Origin: Streptomyces sp. Edi4
GTDB lineage: Bacteria; Actinomycetota; Actinomycetes; Streptomycetales; Streptomycetaceae
Assembly: GCF_040253615.1 (NCBI RefSeq)
Contig: NZ_JBEJGY010000004.1
Coordinates: 2,604,001-2,668,000, forward strand
Length of the DNA: 64,000 nt
Reading direction: 5' to 3'
Shown: in pieces, positions 18,468 to 29,771 of the stretch
Position numbering within the stretch: the first letter of the stretch is position 1
Layout: every line of letters starts with the position of its first letter
Notes under the pieces: generated by a model
The model's input: the letters and a program-made list of their open reading frames with translations, nothing else
What the model was told of the DNA's origin: nothing
Database searches by the model: none
Made by a program: the position numbers and the translations under genes

Positions 18468-21050
18468 GTGCCCGGTGAGAATCTGTCCCGCGACGAGGCC
18501 CGCGCGCGGGCCGAACTGCTGTCCGTCGAGGGCTACGACGTCTTCCTCGACCTGCGGTCCGCGGTCGGTGACGCCCCGGACGGGCCCCGCACGTTCCGGT
18601 CCCTGACGACGATCCGCTTCCGCGCGGCCCGCCCCGGCGCCTCGGCCTTCGCCGACCTCATCGCCCCGTCGGTGACCTCGGTGACCCTCAACGGCCGCGA
18701 GCTCGACCCAGCCAAGGTCTTCGACGGCAGCCGGATCGCCCTGGAGGACCTGGCCGCCGACAACGTCCTCGTGGTCGACGCCCAGTGCGCCTACAGCAGG
18801 ACCGGCGAGGGCATGCACCGCTTCGTGGACCCGGAGGACGGCGAGGTCTACCTCTACACGCAGTACGAACCGGCCGACTCGCGCCGGGTGTTCGCCAACT
18901 TCGAGCAGCCCGACCTGAAGGCGCCCTTCGTCTTCGAGGCGCTGGCCCCCGAGGGCTGGACGGTGTGGTCCAACGGCGCGGGCGGCCAGGAGAGCGACGG
19001 CGTGTGGCGCTTCGCGCCGACCGAGCCCATCTCGACGTACATCACCTGCGTCGTCGCCGGCCCCTACCACTACGTCACCGACTCCTACACGCGGACCCTC
19101 GACGACGGCCGCACCCTGGACATCCCGCTGGGCGCGATGTGCCGCAAGGGTCTGGCCAGGCACTTCGACGCCGACGACATCTTCCTGATCACCAAGCAGG
19201 GCCTGGACTTCTTCCACGACAACTTCGACTTCCCCTACCCGTTCGGGAAGTACGACCAGGCGTTCGTGCCGGAGTACAACCTGGGCGCGATGGAGAACCC
19301 GGGCCTTGTGACCTTCCGCGAGGAGTACATCTACCGGGGCAAGGTGACGCAGGCCGCCTACGAGCGCCGGGCCAACGTCATCCTGCACGAGATGGCGCAC
19401 ATGTGGTTCGGCGACCTGGTCACCATGGTGTGGTGGGACGACCTGTGGCTCAAGGAGTCCTTCGCCGACTTCATGGGTTCCTTCTCGCTCGCCGAGGCCA
19501 CCCGCTTCACCAACAGCTGGGTGACCTTCGCCAACAACCGCAAGGCGTGGGCCTACCGCGCCGACCAGCTGCCCTCCACCCACCCGATCACGGCCGACAT
19601 CCGTGACCTGGAGGACGCCAAGCTCAACTTCGACGGCATCACGTACGCCAAGGGCGCCTCGGTCCTCAAGCAGCTCGTCGCCTACGTCGGCCGGGAGGAC
19701 TTCCTGGAGGGCGCGCGGCGCTACTTCAAGCGTCACGCCTACGGCAACACCCGCCTCGGTGATCTGCTCTCGGTCCTCGAAGAGGTCTCCGGGCGTGACA
19801 TGTCGGCCTGGTCGCGCTCCTGGTTGCAGACGGCCGGTGTCAACTCCCTTACACCGGTGGTCACTTACGACGCGAACCGACGCGTCACCGAGCTCGCCGT
19901 CATCCAGGAGGCCGCACCGTCGCACCCCGAACTGCGCCCGCACCGGGTCGCGGTGGGCCTGTACCGCAGCGAGGGGGGCGCGCTCGTGCGCTATGCCCGC
20001 GCCGAGGTCGACGTCGAGGGACCGCGCACCGTGGTGAGCGAGCTCGCCGGCGCCGAGCGGCCCGATCTGATCCTGGTCAACGACGACGACCTGACCTACT
20101 GCAAGATCCGTTTCGACGAGGGCTCGCTCAGCACGCTGCGCGCCCACCTCGGTGACATGACCGACCCGCTGGCCCGCGCCCTGTGCTGGTCGGCGCTGTG
20201 GAGCCTGACGCGGGACGCGCTCATGCCGGCCCGCGACTTCGTGGCGCTCGTCCTCGCGCACGCGGGACGCGAGTCGGACATCGGCGTGCTCCAGATGCTG
20301 CACGCCTGGGCCCGGTCGGCGCTCACGCACTACGCGACGCCCCAGTGGCGCGCCGAGGGCGGTCCGCTGCTGTCGGCGGGCGCCCTGCACGAGCTGCGCC
20401 TCGCCGAGCCGGGCAGCGAGCACCAGCTGACCTGGGCCCGCTTCTTCGCGGCGACGGCCGTCTCCGGCTCCGACTTCCAGCTCCTTGAGGGGCTGCTTGC
20501 GGGCACCGCGAAGATCGACGGCCTGGACGTGGACCAGGAGCTGCGCTGGGCGCTGCTGGAACCGCTGGCCGCGCACGGCGTCGTCGACGAGGCCGCCATC
20601 GACGCGGAGCTGGCCCGCGACGACACCGCCTCCGGCAAGCGCCACCACGTGCGCTGTCTGGCCGCGCGTCCGTCGGCGGCGGTCAAGGCGCAGGCCTGGG
20701 CGCAGGTCGTGGAGTCGGACACGCTCTCCAACGCGCTGGTGGAGGCGACCATTTCGGGCTTCGACCAGGCCTCGCAGCGCGAGCTGACCGCTCCCTACGC
20801 CCCGAAGTACTTCGAGGTGATCGAGCGGATCTGGGCCGAGCGCTCGATCCAGATCGGCATGGACGTCGTCAAGGGGCTCTTCCCCGGACTCCAGGGCGAC
20901 GAGGCGACGCTGCGGGCGACCGACGCGTGGCTCGCCGCGCACCAGGACGCCGCCCCGGCCCTGCGCCGCCTGGTCCTCGAGGCCCGTGACGACCTGGCAC
21001 GCACCCTGCGCGGCCAGGCATGCGACGCGGCGGCGGCGAGCGCCGCCTGA
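18468..21050 (+). CDS. pepN: Aminopeptidase N, M1 family (copy 1)
   Basis: 860 aa zinc aminopeptidase releasing N-terminal residues from peptides; cytoplasmic (no signal peptide). GTG at 18468 is preferred over GTG at 18462 because AAGGAG ends at 18462. Motifs: substrate-binding GAMEN; zinc site H307-E-M-A-H311 with the third ligand Glu330 in WLKESFADF (HEXXH-18-E spacing intact); a C-terminal ERAP1-like helical domain. A close paralogue lies at 29772. It is divergent from the reductase gene. Confidence 0.95.
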   Translation: MPGENLSRDEARARAELLSVEGYDVFLDLRSAVGDAPDGPRTFRSLTTIRFRAARPGASAFADLIAPSVTSVTLNGRELDPAKVFDGSRIALEDLAADNVLVVDAQCAYSRTGEGMHRFVDPEDGEVYLYTQYEPADSRRVFANFEQPDLKAPFVFEALAPEGWTVWSNGAGGQESDGVWRFAPTEPISTYITCVVAGPYHYVTDSYTRTLDDGRTLDIPLGAMCRKGLARHFDADDIFLITKQGLDFFHDNFDFPYPFGKYDQAFVPEYNLGAMENPGLVTFREEYIYRGKVTQAAYERRANVILHEMAHMWFGDLVTMVWWDDLWLKESFADFMGSFSLAEATRFTNSWVTFANNRKAWAYRADQLPSTHPITADIRDLEDAKLNFDGITYAKGASVLKQLVAYVGREDFLEGARRYFKRHAYGNTRLGDLLSVLEEVSGRDMSAWSRSWLQTAGVNSLTPVVTYDANRRVTELAVIQEAAPSHPELRPHRVAVGLYRSEGGALVRYARAEVDVEGPRTVVSELAGAERPDLILVNDDDLTYCKIRFDEGSLSTLRAHLGDMTDPLARALCWSALWSLTRDALMPARDFVALVLAHAGRESDIGVLQMLHAWARSALTHYATPQWRAEGGPLLSAGALHELRLAEPGSEHQLTWARFFAATAVSGSDFQLLEGLLAGTAKIDGLDVDQELRWALLEPLAAHGVVDEAAIDAELARDDTASGKRHHVRCLAARPSAAVKAQAWAQVVESDTLSNALVEATISGFDQASQRELTAPYAPKYFEVIERIWAERSIQIGMDVVKGLFPGLQGDEATLRATDAWLAAHQDAAPALRRLVLEARDDLARTLRGQACDAAAASAA

Positions 21051-21197
21051 CATCCGGTGACACCCGTTCGGGGGGTCCGGCGCCGGGCCCCCTGATCGGC
21101 ACTCGAACGCCCGTACTTTAGGACGGGGTTGTCCGGATTTTCCGACGAGTGTGTAACAGCGGTTAGCGGGCGGCCGGGGTGCGGAAAACCCCCCGGC

Positions 21198-22241
21198 ATG
21201 AACCACGACACCCCGCTCTCCCCCCGCCCCCTGAGCCACCTCATCGAGGTCCAGCGCCGCGTGCTGTCCGCCGACCAGCTGCGCGCGCACGGGATTTCGG
21301 CCGCGCGCGCCGCAGCCCAGTGCCGGCCGGGCGGCCCCTGGCAGCAGCTGCTCCCGGGCGTGTACGTGCTGCACTCGGGGCCCGCCACCAGCGAGGAGCG
21401 CCTGCACGCCGCGCTGCTGTACGCGGACCGGCCGACCGCCGGGCGCGCCGCGTCCGTCCCCGCGCAGGGCCACGCCCCCGACGAGCCGCCGGCGGCCGTC
21501 GTCACGGGCCTGGCGGCGCTCGCCCTGCACCGCTTCTCCTGCGCTCCCCCGCTGCTCGCGCTCGACCGGATCGACGTCCTGGTCACGCGCACCCGCAGGC
21601 TGCGCTCCACCGGGTGGGTGCGGCTCGTGCGGGCGCACGCGATGCCCGGCGCCGAGATGATCGCGGGGCTTCCGGTGGCGCCGGTGCCGAGGGCGCTCGC
21701 CGACGCGGTCGCGGTCCTGGACGACGCCGAGACCGTACGCCGTCTGCTCACCGAGGCGGTGCGCCAAGGGCACACCGAACCGGCCGCGATCGTAGCGGAG
21801 TTGACGCGGGCGCGGCTGTTGTCGCGGGCGCATGTGGTGGACGCGGTGGACGCGCTGCTCGCCGAGGGGCGCTCCATCGCGGAGGACCGGCTGTATGCCA
21901 TGGTGCGCGAGTTCGGCCTGCCGGCCCCGCTGTGGAATGTGGACCTGCGGCTGCCCGGCGGTCCGCACCTGGGCGGTCTTGACGCGTACTGGCCCGAGCA
22001 GGGGGTGGCGCTGGAGCTGGACACCCGGGCGCCCCGGCAGGGCCAGGAGGAACAAGCGGCGGCGTGGTCGCGGTGCAGCGCCAAGCGGGAGGCGCTGGAA
22101 CGGCTCGGGATCACCGTCGTGCACCTCACGCCGAAGAAGCTGCGCGACTGTCCCGACCAGCAGGCCACGGTGGTGCGGACCGCGCTGATGGCGGCCGCCG
22201 AGCGGGAGCCCGCCGCCTATGTGGTGGTGCTGCCGCGTTGA
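21198..22241 (+). CDS. AbiEi-antitoxin-like protein with nuclease-like C-terminal domain, orphan
   Basis: 347 aa. The N-terminal part (DQLRAHGISAARAAAQCRPGGPWQQLLPGVYVL) reads like the winged-helix N-terminus of type IV toxin-antitoxin AbiEi proteins; then a promoter-recognition-like segment (TGLAALALHRF, RTRRLRSTGWVRLVR), and a C-terminal half with a Glu/Asp pattern (AEDRLYAMVREFGLP, GLDAYWPEQGVALELD) typical of DUF559/Vsr-like folds common in actinobacteria. No AbiEii nucleotidyltransferase toxin is adjacent. The ATG start has no good ribosome site. Function unknown. Confidence 0.65.
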   Translation: MNHDTPLSPRPLSHLIEVQRRVLSADQLRAHGISAARAAAQCRPGGPWQQLLPGVYVLHSGPATSEERLHAALLYADRPTAGRAASVPAQGHAPDEPPAAVVTGLAALALHRFSCAPPLLALDRIDVLVTRTRRLRSTGWVRLVRAHAMPGAEMIAGLPVAPVPRALADAVAVLDDAETVRRLLTEAVRQGHTEPAAIVAELTRARLLSRAHVVDAVDALLAEGRSIAEDRLYAMVREFGLPAPLWNVDLRLPGGPHLGGLDAYWPEQGVALELDTRAPRQGQEEQAAAWSRCSAKREALERLGITVVHLTPKKLRDCPDQQATVVRTALMAAAEREPAAYVVVLPR

Positions 22242-22304
22242 TCCCGGGCGCGGGCGGCGGCCCGGTGTCCGTGCGGCGCGCCGCCCGCGATTGGAGGTGA
22301 GGCG

Positions 22305-22775
22305 TCAGGCCTCGGCGGGCTCCGCCTTGCCCGTCGGCGGCCGGGTGCGCCACAACTGGAGCCCCACGTCGACGAGTTCGACCCGCTCGAGGCCGGGCAC
22401 CTCATCGAGGCGGTGCCAGGCGGCCAGGTCGGTGGAGCCGTTGGTCTCGTGGCGCAGCTCGCCCCCCGTCACCCGGCCCTCGTAGACGACGCGCAGCCCC
22501 TGGAAGTCGGCGAACCGGCCGAGCTTGCGCGGATAACGCCGGTTGATGGAGTCGATGCCGAGCAGCCGGACGGGTTCGACCACATAGCCCGTCTCCTCGT
22601 CGAGTTCGCGCACCACGGTGTCGAGGGGGTCCTCACCGTGGTCCATGCCGCCGCCCGGCAGCGTCCAGCGTCTGGTGCCGTCACCGGCCACCCAGCGGGC
22701 CAGCAGGATCTCCTGGACACCCTCGGTTTCCCGTACGCATACGGCGTAGGCCGCCACCCGCAACTCCGTGTTCAT
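22305..22775 (-). CDS. NUDIX hydrolase
   Basis: 156 aa. The complete Nudix box is visible: G-GMDHG-E-DPLDTVV-RELDEETGYV (GX5EX7REUXEEXGU). These enzymes hydrolyse nucleoside-diphosphate-linked substrates; the specific substrate is unknown. ATG start. It is convergent with the AbiEi-like gene and divergent from the protease, with an AT-richer promoter region (about 22866-22990) between. Confidence 0.88.
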   Translation of the reverse strand: MNTELRVAAYAVCVRETEGVQEILLARWVAGDGTRRWTLPGGGMDHGEDPLDTVVRELDEETGYVVEPVRLLGIDSINRRYPRKLGRFADFQGLRVVYEGRVTGGELRHETNGSTDLAAWHRLDEVPGLERVELVDVGLQLWRTRPPTGKAEPAEA

Positions 22776-23000
22776 TGGGTGAGATTACGGGGCGGCGCAC
22801 GCGGGCGCGGCCCCTTGGCGCGACGGGCCCGCCGGGCCCCCGTGGCGGACCCCGCACCCTGGCGGAAATGTGCCATGTTCACATCACACAACGGTCAACT
22901 CTCCACAAACAACAGTCATATACGCAATGCTCAGCGGTCATCCGGCACCGAATTACGAACGTGCACGAGCCGGACCCTTAATCACTTCACAGGGATGCTG

Positions 23001-26000
23001 ATGACCACTGAATCCCCGCGCCCCATACCCGGGGCCAGACGCGCGGCCCGAATAGCGGCGGCGGCCGGCCTGGTGGCCGCGCTCGTCACGGCGGGCGCCG
23101 CCCCGGCGTTCGCCACCACCGGCGGGGACGGCCCGTCGGCCGCGCCGCCGGTGAAGACCGCTCCGGCCAAGACCCCCGAGGACAAGCTGGGCAGGGCCGA
23201 CGAGCAGCGTCTGGCCGAGGCGCAGGCCAAGGGCGAGAAGAGCGTCACCGTGATGGTGGCCACCGCCCCGGGCGCCACGTCCGACGTCACCCAGCAGATG
23301 CACGCGGTCGCGGGGGCGACCGTGGGCAAGCAGGACGACAAGCTCGGCTACGTCCGCGCGACGCTGCCGATGGCGAAGGCCGAAGCCGCCCTGAAGGCGG
23401 CCGCGAAGCTGCCCTCGGTGCACGGCATCGACCTCAAGCAGGACATCCAGCTGGACGACCCGACCCCGTCGGGCGACACCACGCGCTCCGCCAAGCAGCT
23501 GCGGACCTCCAGCAGCTACCCGGCGCCGGGCAAGGACACCCCCGCGAAGAACCCGTACAACCCGAACTTCGAGACGGGCGCGGTCGACTTCGTCAAGCAG
23601 CACCCGCAGGCGGACGGCCGCGGGGTCACCATCGGCATCCTGGACTCCGGCGTCGACCTCGGCCACCCGGCGCTCCAGAAGACGACCACCGGCGAGCGCA
23701 AGATCGTCGACTGGGTCACCTCGACGGACCCGGTGCAGGACAACGACGGCACCTGGCTGCGCGCCAACACGGCGGTCAGCGGTCCTACGTTCACCGCGGC
23801 CGGCAAGACGTGGCGGGCCCCGGCGGGCTCCTACGACTTCTCCACCTTCGCCGAGAAGGTCACCGCGGGCGGCGACGCCAAGGGCGACCTGAACCGGGAC
23901 GGCGACACCACCGACAGCTGGGGCGTGCTCTACGACCCGGTCGCCGGCACGGTCCGGGTGGACCTGAACAACAACAACGACTTCTCGGACGACGTCCCGA
24001 TGAAGCCGTACAAGGACGGCTACCAGGTCGGCTACTTCGGCACCGACAACCCGGCCACCGACGTCTCCGAGCGGATCCCGTTCACCGTCGAGATCCGCAA
24101 GAACGTCGCCTACGACGCGGCCGGGCACACCTCGGACTACGTCAACATCGGCGTCATCGAGTCCGAGCACGGCACCCACGTCGCGGGCATCACCGCCGCC
24201 AACGGCCTGTTCGGCGGCAAGATGAGCGGGGCTGCGCCCGGCGCCAAGCTCGTCTCCTCGCGCGCCTGCAACTGGGACGGCGGCTGCACCAACATCGCGC
24301 TGACCGAGGGCATGATCGACCTCGTCACCAACCGCCACGTCGACATCGTGAACATGTCGATCGGCGGCCTGCCGGCGCTCAACGACGGCAACAACGCGCG
24401 CTCGGAGCTCTACAAGCGCCTCATCGACACCTACGGCGTCCAGCTGGTCATCTCGGCCGGCAACGACGGCCCCGGCGTCAACACCATCGGCGACCCGGGC
24501 CTCGCCGACCACGTCATCTCGGTCGGCGCCAGCATCTCCAAGGACACCTGGGCCGCCAACTACGGCTCCGGTGTCTCCACGGAGTACCAGATGATGCCCT
24601 TCTCCTCGCGCGGCCCGCGTGAGGACGGCGGCTTCACGCCGACCCTGACCGCGCCCGGCGCGGCCATCAACTCCACCGAGACCTGGCTGCCCGGCAGCCC
24701 GGTCAAGGAGTCGGGTTACGACCTGCCGGCCGGCTACTCGATGCTCCAGGGCACCTCGATGGCCTCCCCGCAGGCCGCCGGCGCCTCCGCGCTGCTGATC
24801 TCGGCCGCCAAGCAGCAGGGCATCGACCTGCCGCCGGCCGACCTGCGCACCGCGCTGACCTCAACGGCCAAGCACATCAAGGGCGTTCAGCCCTACGCCG
24901 AGGGCGCGGGCCTGATCAACGTGGTGGGCGCCTGGGACGCGGTCGAGCAGACCGCGAAGAAGCACGCCCCGGCCCACGAGTACACGGTGGCGGCGCCCGT
25001 CTCCAGCGCCCTGGGCGCCGCGCTCAAGACCCCGAACGTCGGCACCGGCATCTACGACCGCGAGAGCGGCCTGAAGACGGGCCAGAAGAAGACGTACGAC
25101 GTCACGATCACCCGCACCACGGGCCCGGACTCGAACGTCAAGCACAAGCTGTCGCTGAAGAACGACGACGGCACGTTCAAGGTGCTCGGCGCCAAGGAGG
25201 TGGCCCTGCCGCTCGGCAAGCCCGTCACCGTCAAGGTGCAGGCGCAGCCGAGGTCGGTGGGCGTGCACAGCGCGATCCTCCAGGTGGACGACGCCAAGAC
25301 GGTCGGTGTCGACCAGCAGATCATGGCCACGGTCATCGTCGCGACGCCCATCGCGGGCCCGGGCTACACCTTCTCGGCCTCCTCGACGGTGCAGCGCGAC
25401 TCCACCAAGTCGTACTTCATCAACGTGCCGGCGGGCGCGAAGAACCTGGAGGTCCGCATGAGCGCGCTGCGCTCGGGCAGCCAGACCCGTTTCATCTCCC
25501 TGCACCCCTACGGCGTCGCCCTGGACACGACGGCCACGCCGAACTGCTACCCCAACTACGACAACCCGGCCAACACCTGCCGCCCCGACCTGCGTTCCTA
25601 CGCCAATCCGCAGGCCGGCGTCTGGGAGATCGAGGTCGAGGCACGCCGTACGTCGCCGTACCTGGACAACTCCTTCAAGCTGGACGTCTCGGCGCTCGGC
25701 GTCACCTTCGACCCGGCCACCCAGACGGTGCCCGAGGCGAAGACCGGCACCCCCGCTCCCGTCCAGTGGAAGGTCACCAACGGCTTCGCCGCGCTGGAGG
25801 GCAACCTGAAGGGCGGCTCGCTGGGCTCCGCCAAGGTCGCGACCCCCACCATCAAGACCGGTGAGACCCAGACCAGCACGGTCACCATCGGCGCGGGCGT
25901 CGAGCACCTGGACGTCTCCATCGGCTCCACCTCGGACACCGGCGCCGACCTCGACCTGTACGTCCTCGACCAGAACGGCAAGGCGGTCGCCCAGTCGACG

Positions 26001-26327
26001 ACGAGCAGCGCCAACGAGTCGGTCAGCCTGGTCAAGCCGGCGGCGGGCACGTACACGATCCAGGTGGCCGGCTACGCGGTCCCGTCCGGGTCGACGACGT
26101 ACGCCTACAAGGACGTGTACTTCGCGCCCTCGCTCGGCACGGTCAAGGTCGACGAGAGCAAGAGCGTCACGCTCGCGAGCGGCGCGTCGGCGCAGGTGAG
26201 CGCCGATGTCGTGGCGGCGGGCGCGGCTCCCGAGGGACGTCAGTTCTTCGGCACCGTGCAGCTGGTGAACGAGCGCGGCACCGCGGCCGGCACCGGCAGC
26301 GTGCTCATCGGGAAGGTCACCCAGTAG
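23001..26327 (+). CDS. Large secreted subtilisin-like serine protease (S8)
   Basis: 1108 aa. The N-terminal signal peptide runs through RRAARIAAAAGLVAALVTAG with likely cleavage after AFA. A propeptide region (about 60-150) is followed by the S8 domain: Asp215 (GILDSGVDLGHP), His393 (EHGTHVAGI) and Ser586 (GTSMASPQAAG). The unusually long Asp-His gap of 178 residues contains an insertion. The C-terminal part (about 650-1108) is made of beta-rich domains, including a pre-peptidase-C-like segment with DTGADLDLYVLDQNG. Of two ATGs (22995, 23001) the second has AGGG 6 bp upstream. It probably degrades extracellular protein. Confidence 0.93.
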   Translation: MTTESPRPIPGARRAARIAAAAGLVAALVTAGAAPAFATTGGDGPSAAPPVKTAPAKTPEDKLGRADEQRLAEAQAKGEKSVTVMVATAPGATSDVTQQMHAVAGATVGKQDDKLGYVRATLPMAKAEAALKAAAKLPSVHGIDLKQDIQLDDPTPSGDTTRSAKQLRTSSSYPAPGKDTPAKNPYNPNFETGAVDFVKQHPQADGRGVTIGILDSGVDLGHPALQKTTTGERKIVDWVTSTDPVQDNDGTWLRANTAVSGPTFTAAGKTWRAPAGSYDFSTFAEKVTAGGDAKGDLNRDGDTTDSWGVLYDPVAGTVRVDLNNNNDFSDDVPMKPYKDGYQVGYFGTDNPATDVSERIPFTVEIRKNVAYDAAGHTSDYVNIGVIESEHGTHVAGITAANGLFGGKMSGAAPGAKLVSSRACNWDGGCTNIALTEGMIDLVTNRHVDIVNMSIGGLPALNDGNNARSELYKRLIDTYGVQLVISAGNDGPGVNTIGDPGLADHVISVGASISKDTWAANYGSGVSTEYQMMPFSSRGPREDGGFTPTLTAPGAAINSTETWLPGSPVKESGYDLPAGYSMLQGTSMASPQAAGASALLISAAKQQGIDLPPADLRTALTSTAKHIKGVQPYAEGAGLINVVGAWDAVEQTAKKHAPAHEYTVAAPVSSALGAALKTPNVGTGIYDRESGLKTGQKKTYDVTITRTTGPDSNVKHKLSLKNDDGTFKVLGAKEVALPLGKPVTVKVQAQPRSVGVHSAILQVDDAKTVGVDQQIMATVIVATPIAGPGYTFSASSTVQRDSTKSYFINVPAGAKNLEVRMSALRSGSQTRFISLHPYGVALDTTATPNCYPNYDNPANTCRPDLRSYANPQAGVWEIEVEARRTSPYLDNSFKLDVSALGVTFDPATQTVPEAKTGTPAPVQWKVTNGFAALEGNLKGGSLGSAKVATPTIKTGETQTSTVTIGAGVEHLDVSIGSTSDTGADLDLYVLDQNGKAVAQSTTSSANESVSLVKPAAGTYTIQVAGYAVPSGSTTYAYKDVYFAPSLGTVKVDESKSVTLASGASAQVSADVVAAGAAPEGRQFFGTVQLVNERGTAAGTGSVLIGKVTQ

Positions 26328-26370
26328 CGGGACGCGCGGGCCGGCGGTAGAGGCCCGCGCGGGAACGACG

Positions 26371-26409
26371 GCGGGGCGGGCGCTCTTCACGAGCACCCGC
26401 CCCGCTTTT
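26371..26409. terminator. Terminator between convergent protease genes
   Basis: A stem GCGGGGCGGG / CCCGCCCCGC with an inner CTC/GAG pair around TTCAC, followed by TTTTC on the plus strand, between the subtilisin and M28 stop codons. Confidence 0.8.
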
Positions 26410-26419
26410 CGCGCCCGGC

Positions 26420-29168
<2,749 letters not shown>

Positions 29169-29771
29169 CCCCGCCACCCTGGGCACCCCCAGCGCCGGCC
29201 CGCCCGCGAGCCGGCCGGGGTCGCCCGCGCAGTTCCCCGCGCCCCTGAAGCCGTACCCGCCCCCGGGCCGGAGGGGACGCCGCCGTGCAATCCCGCCCGC
29301 GGGCCGGCGCGGGCTGATCGCGCAGTTCCCCGCGCCCCTAAAGGCCGTGCCCGCCCAGCACCGGAAGGGAACGCGCTCCCTAAGGGGCGCGAGGAACTGC
29401 GCGAGCAACCACAAACAACCCCGCACCGAAGAACGCACCTGTTAAGGGGCGCGGGGAACTGCGCGAACGGCCCCCACCGGCCCGCACCGGTGCACGCACC
29501 CCTCAAGGGGCGCGAGGAACTGCGCGAGCAACCACAAACAACCCCGCACCGAAGAACGCACCTGTTAAGGGGCGCGGGGAACTGCGCGAACGGCCCCCAC
29601 CGGTGCACGCACGCCTCAAGGGGCGCGGGGAACTGCGCGGGCATCCTCCGACGGCCCGCAGCCGAAACCGTACCCCCGAAAAACGGCCATCGCGCCGCCC
29701 ACACCCCCCGTGCAAGGATGGCCGGAACGTCACGATCTGATGGAACTGAAGCATCTGAAGGAGATGACCGG
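29169..29771. other. Gene-free repeat block between asd and pepN copy 2
   Basis: 603 bp without a credible gene. It contains at least seven copies of the dispersed GCGCAGTTCCCCGCGCCCCT element in both orientations, and a 123-bp-spaced duplication. Its last 100 bp carry the pepN promoter region. Confidence 0.8.
29227..29639. repeat. Cluster of dispersed GCGCAGTTCCCCGCGCC elements
   Basis: Forward copies near 29227 and 29322; reverse copies (AAGGGGCGCGGGGAACTGCG) near 29382, 29443, 29505, 29567 and 29617. The segment 29382-29480 recurs at 29505-29603 nearly unchanged (123-bp shift). Opposed copies could form long hairpins in RNA, so the block may act as a terminator or attenuator. Confidence 0.88.

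Noticed and set aside
17604..22124. Very long minus-strand open frame (about 1500 codons) antisense to pepN
   Set aside because: Only its downstream 216 codons (the DsbA-like protein) make sense; the rest mirrors pepN codons in a high-GC genome, and has no domain.
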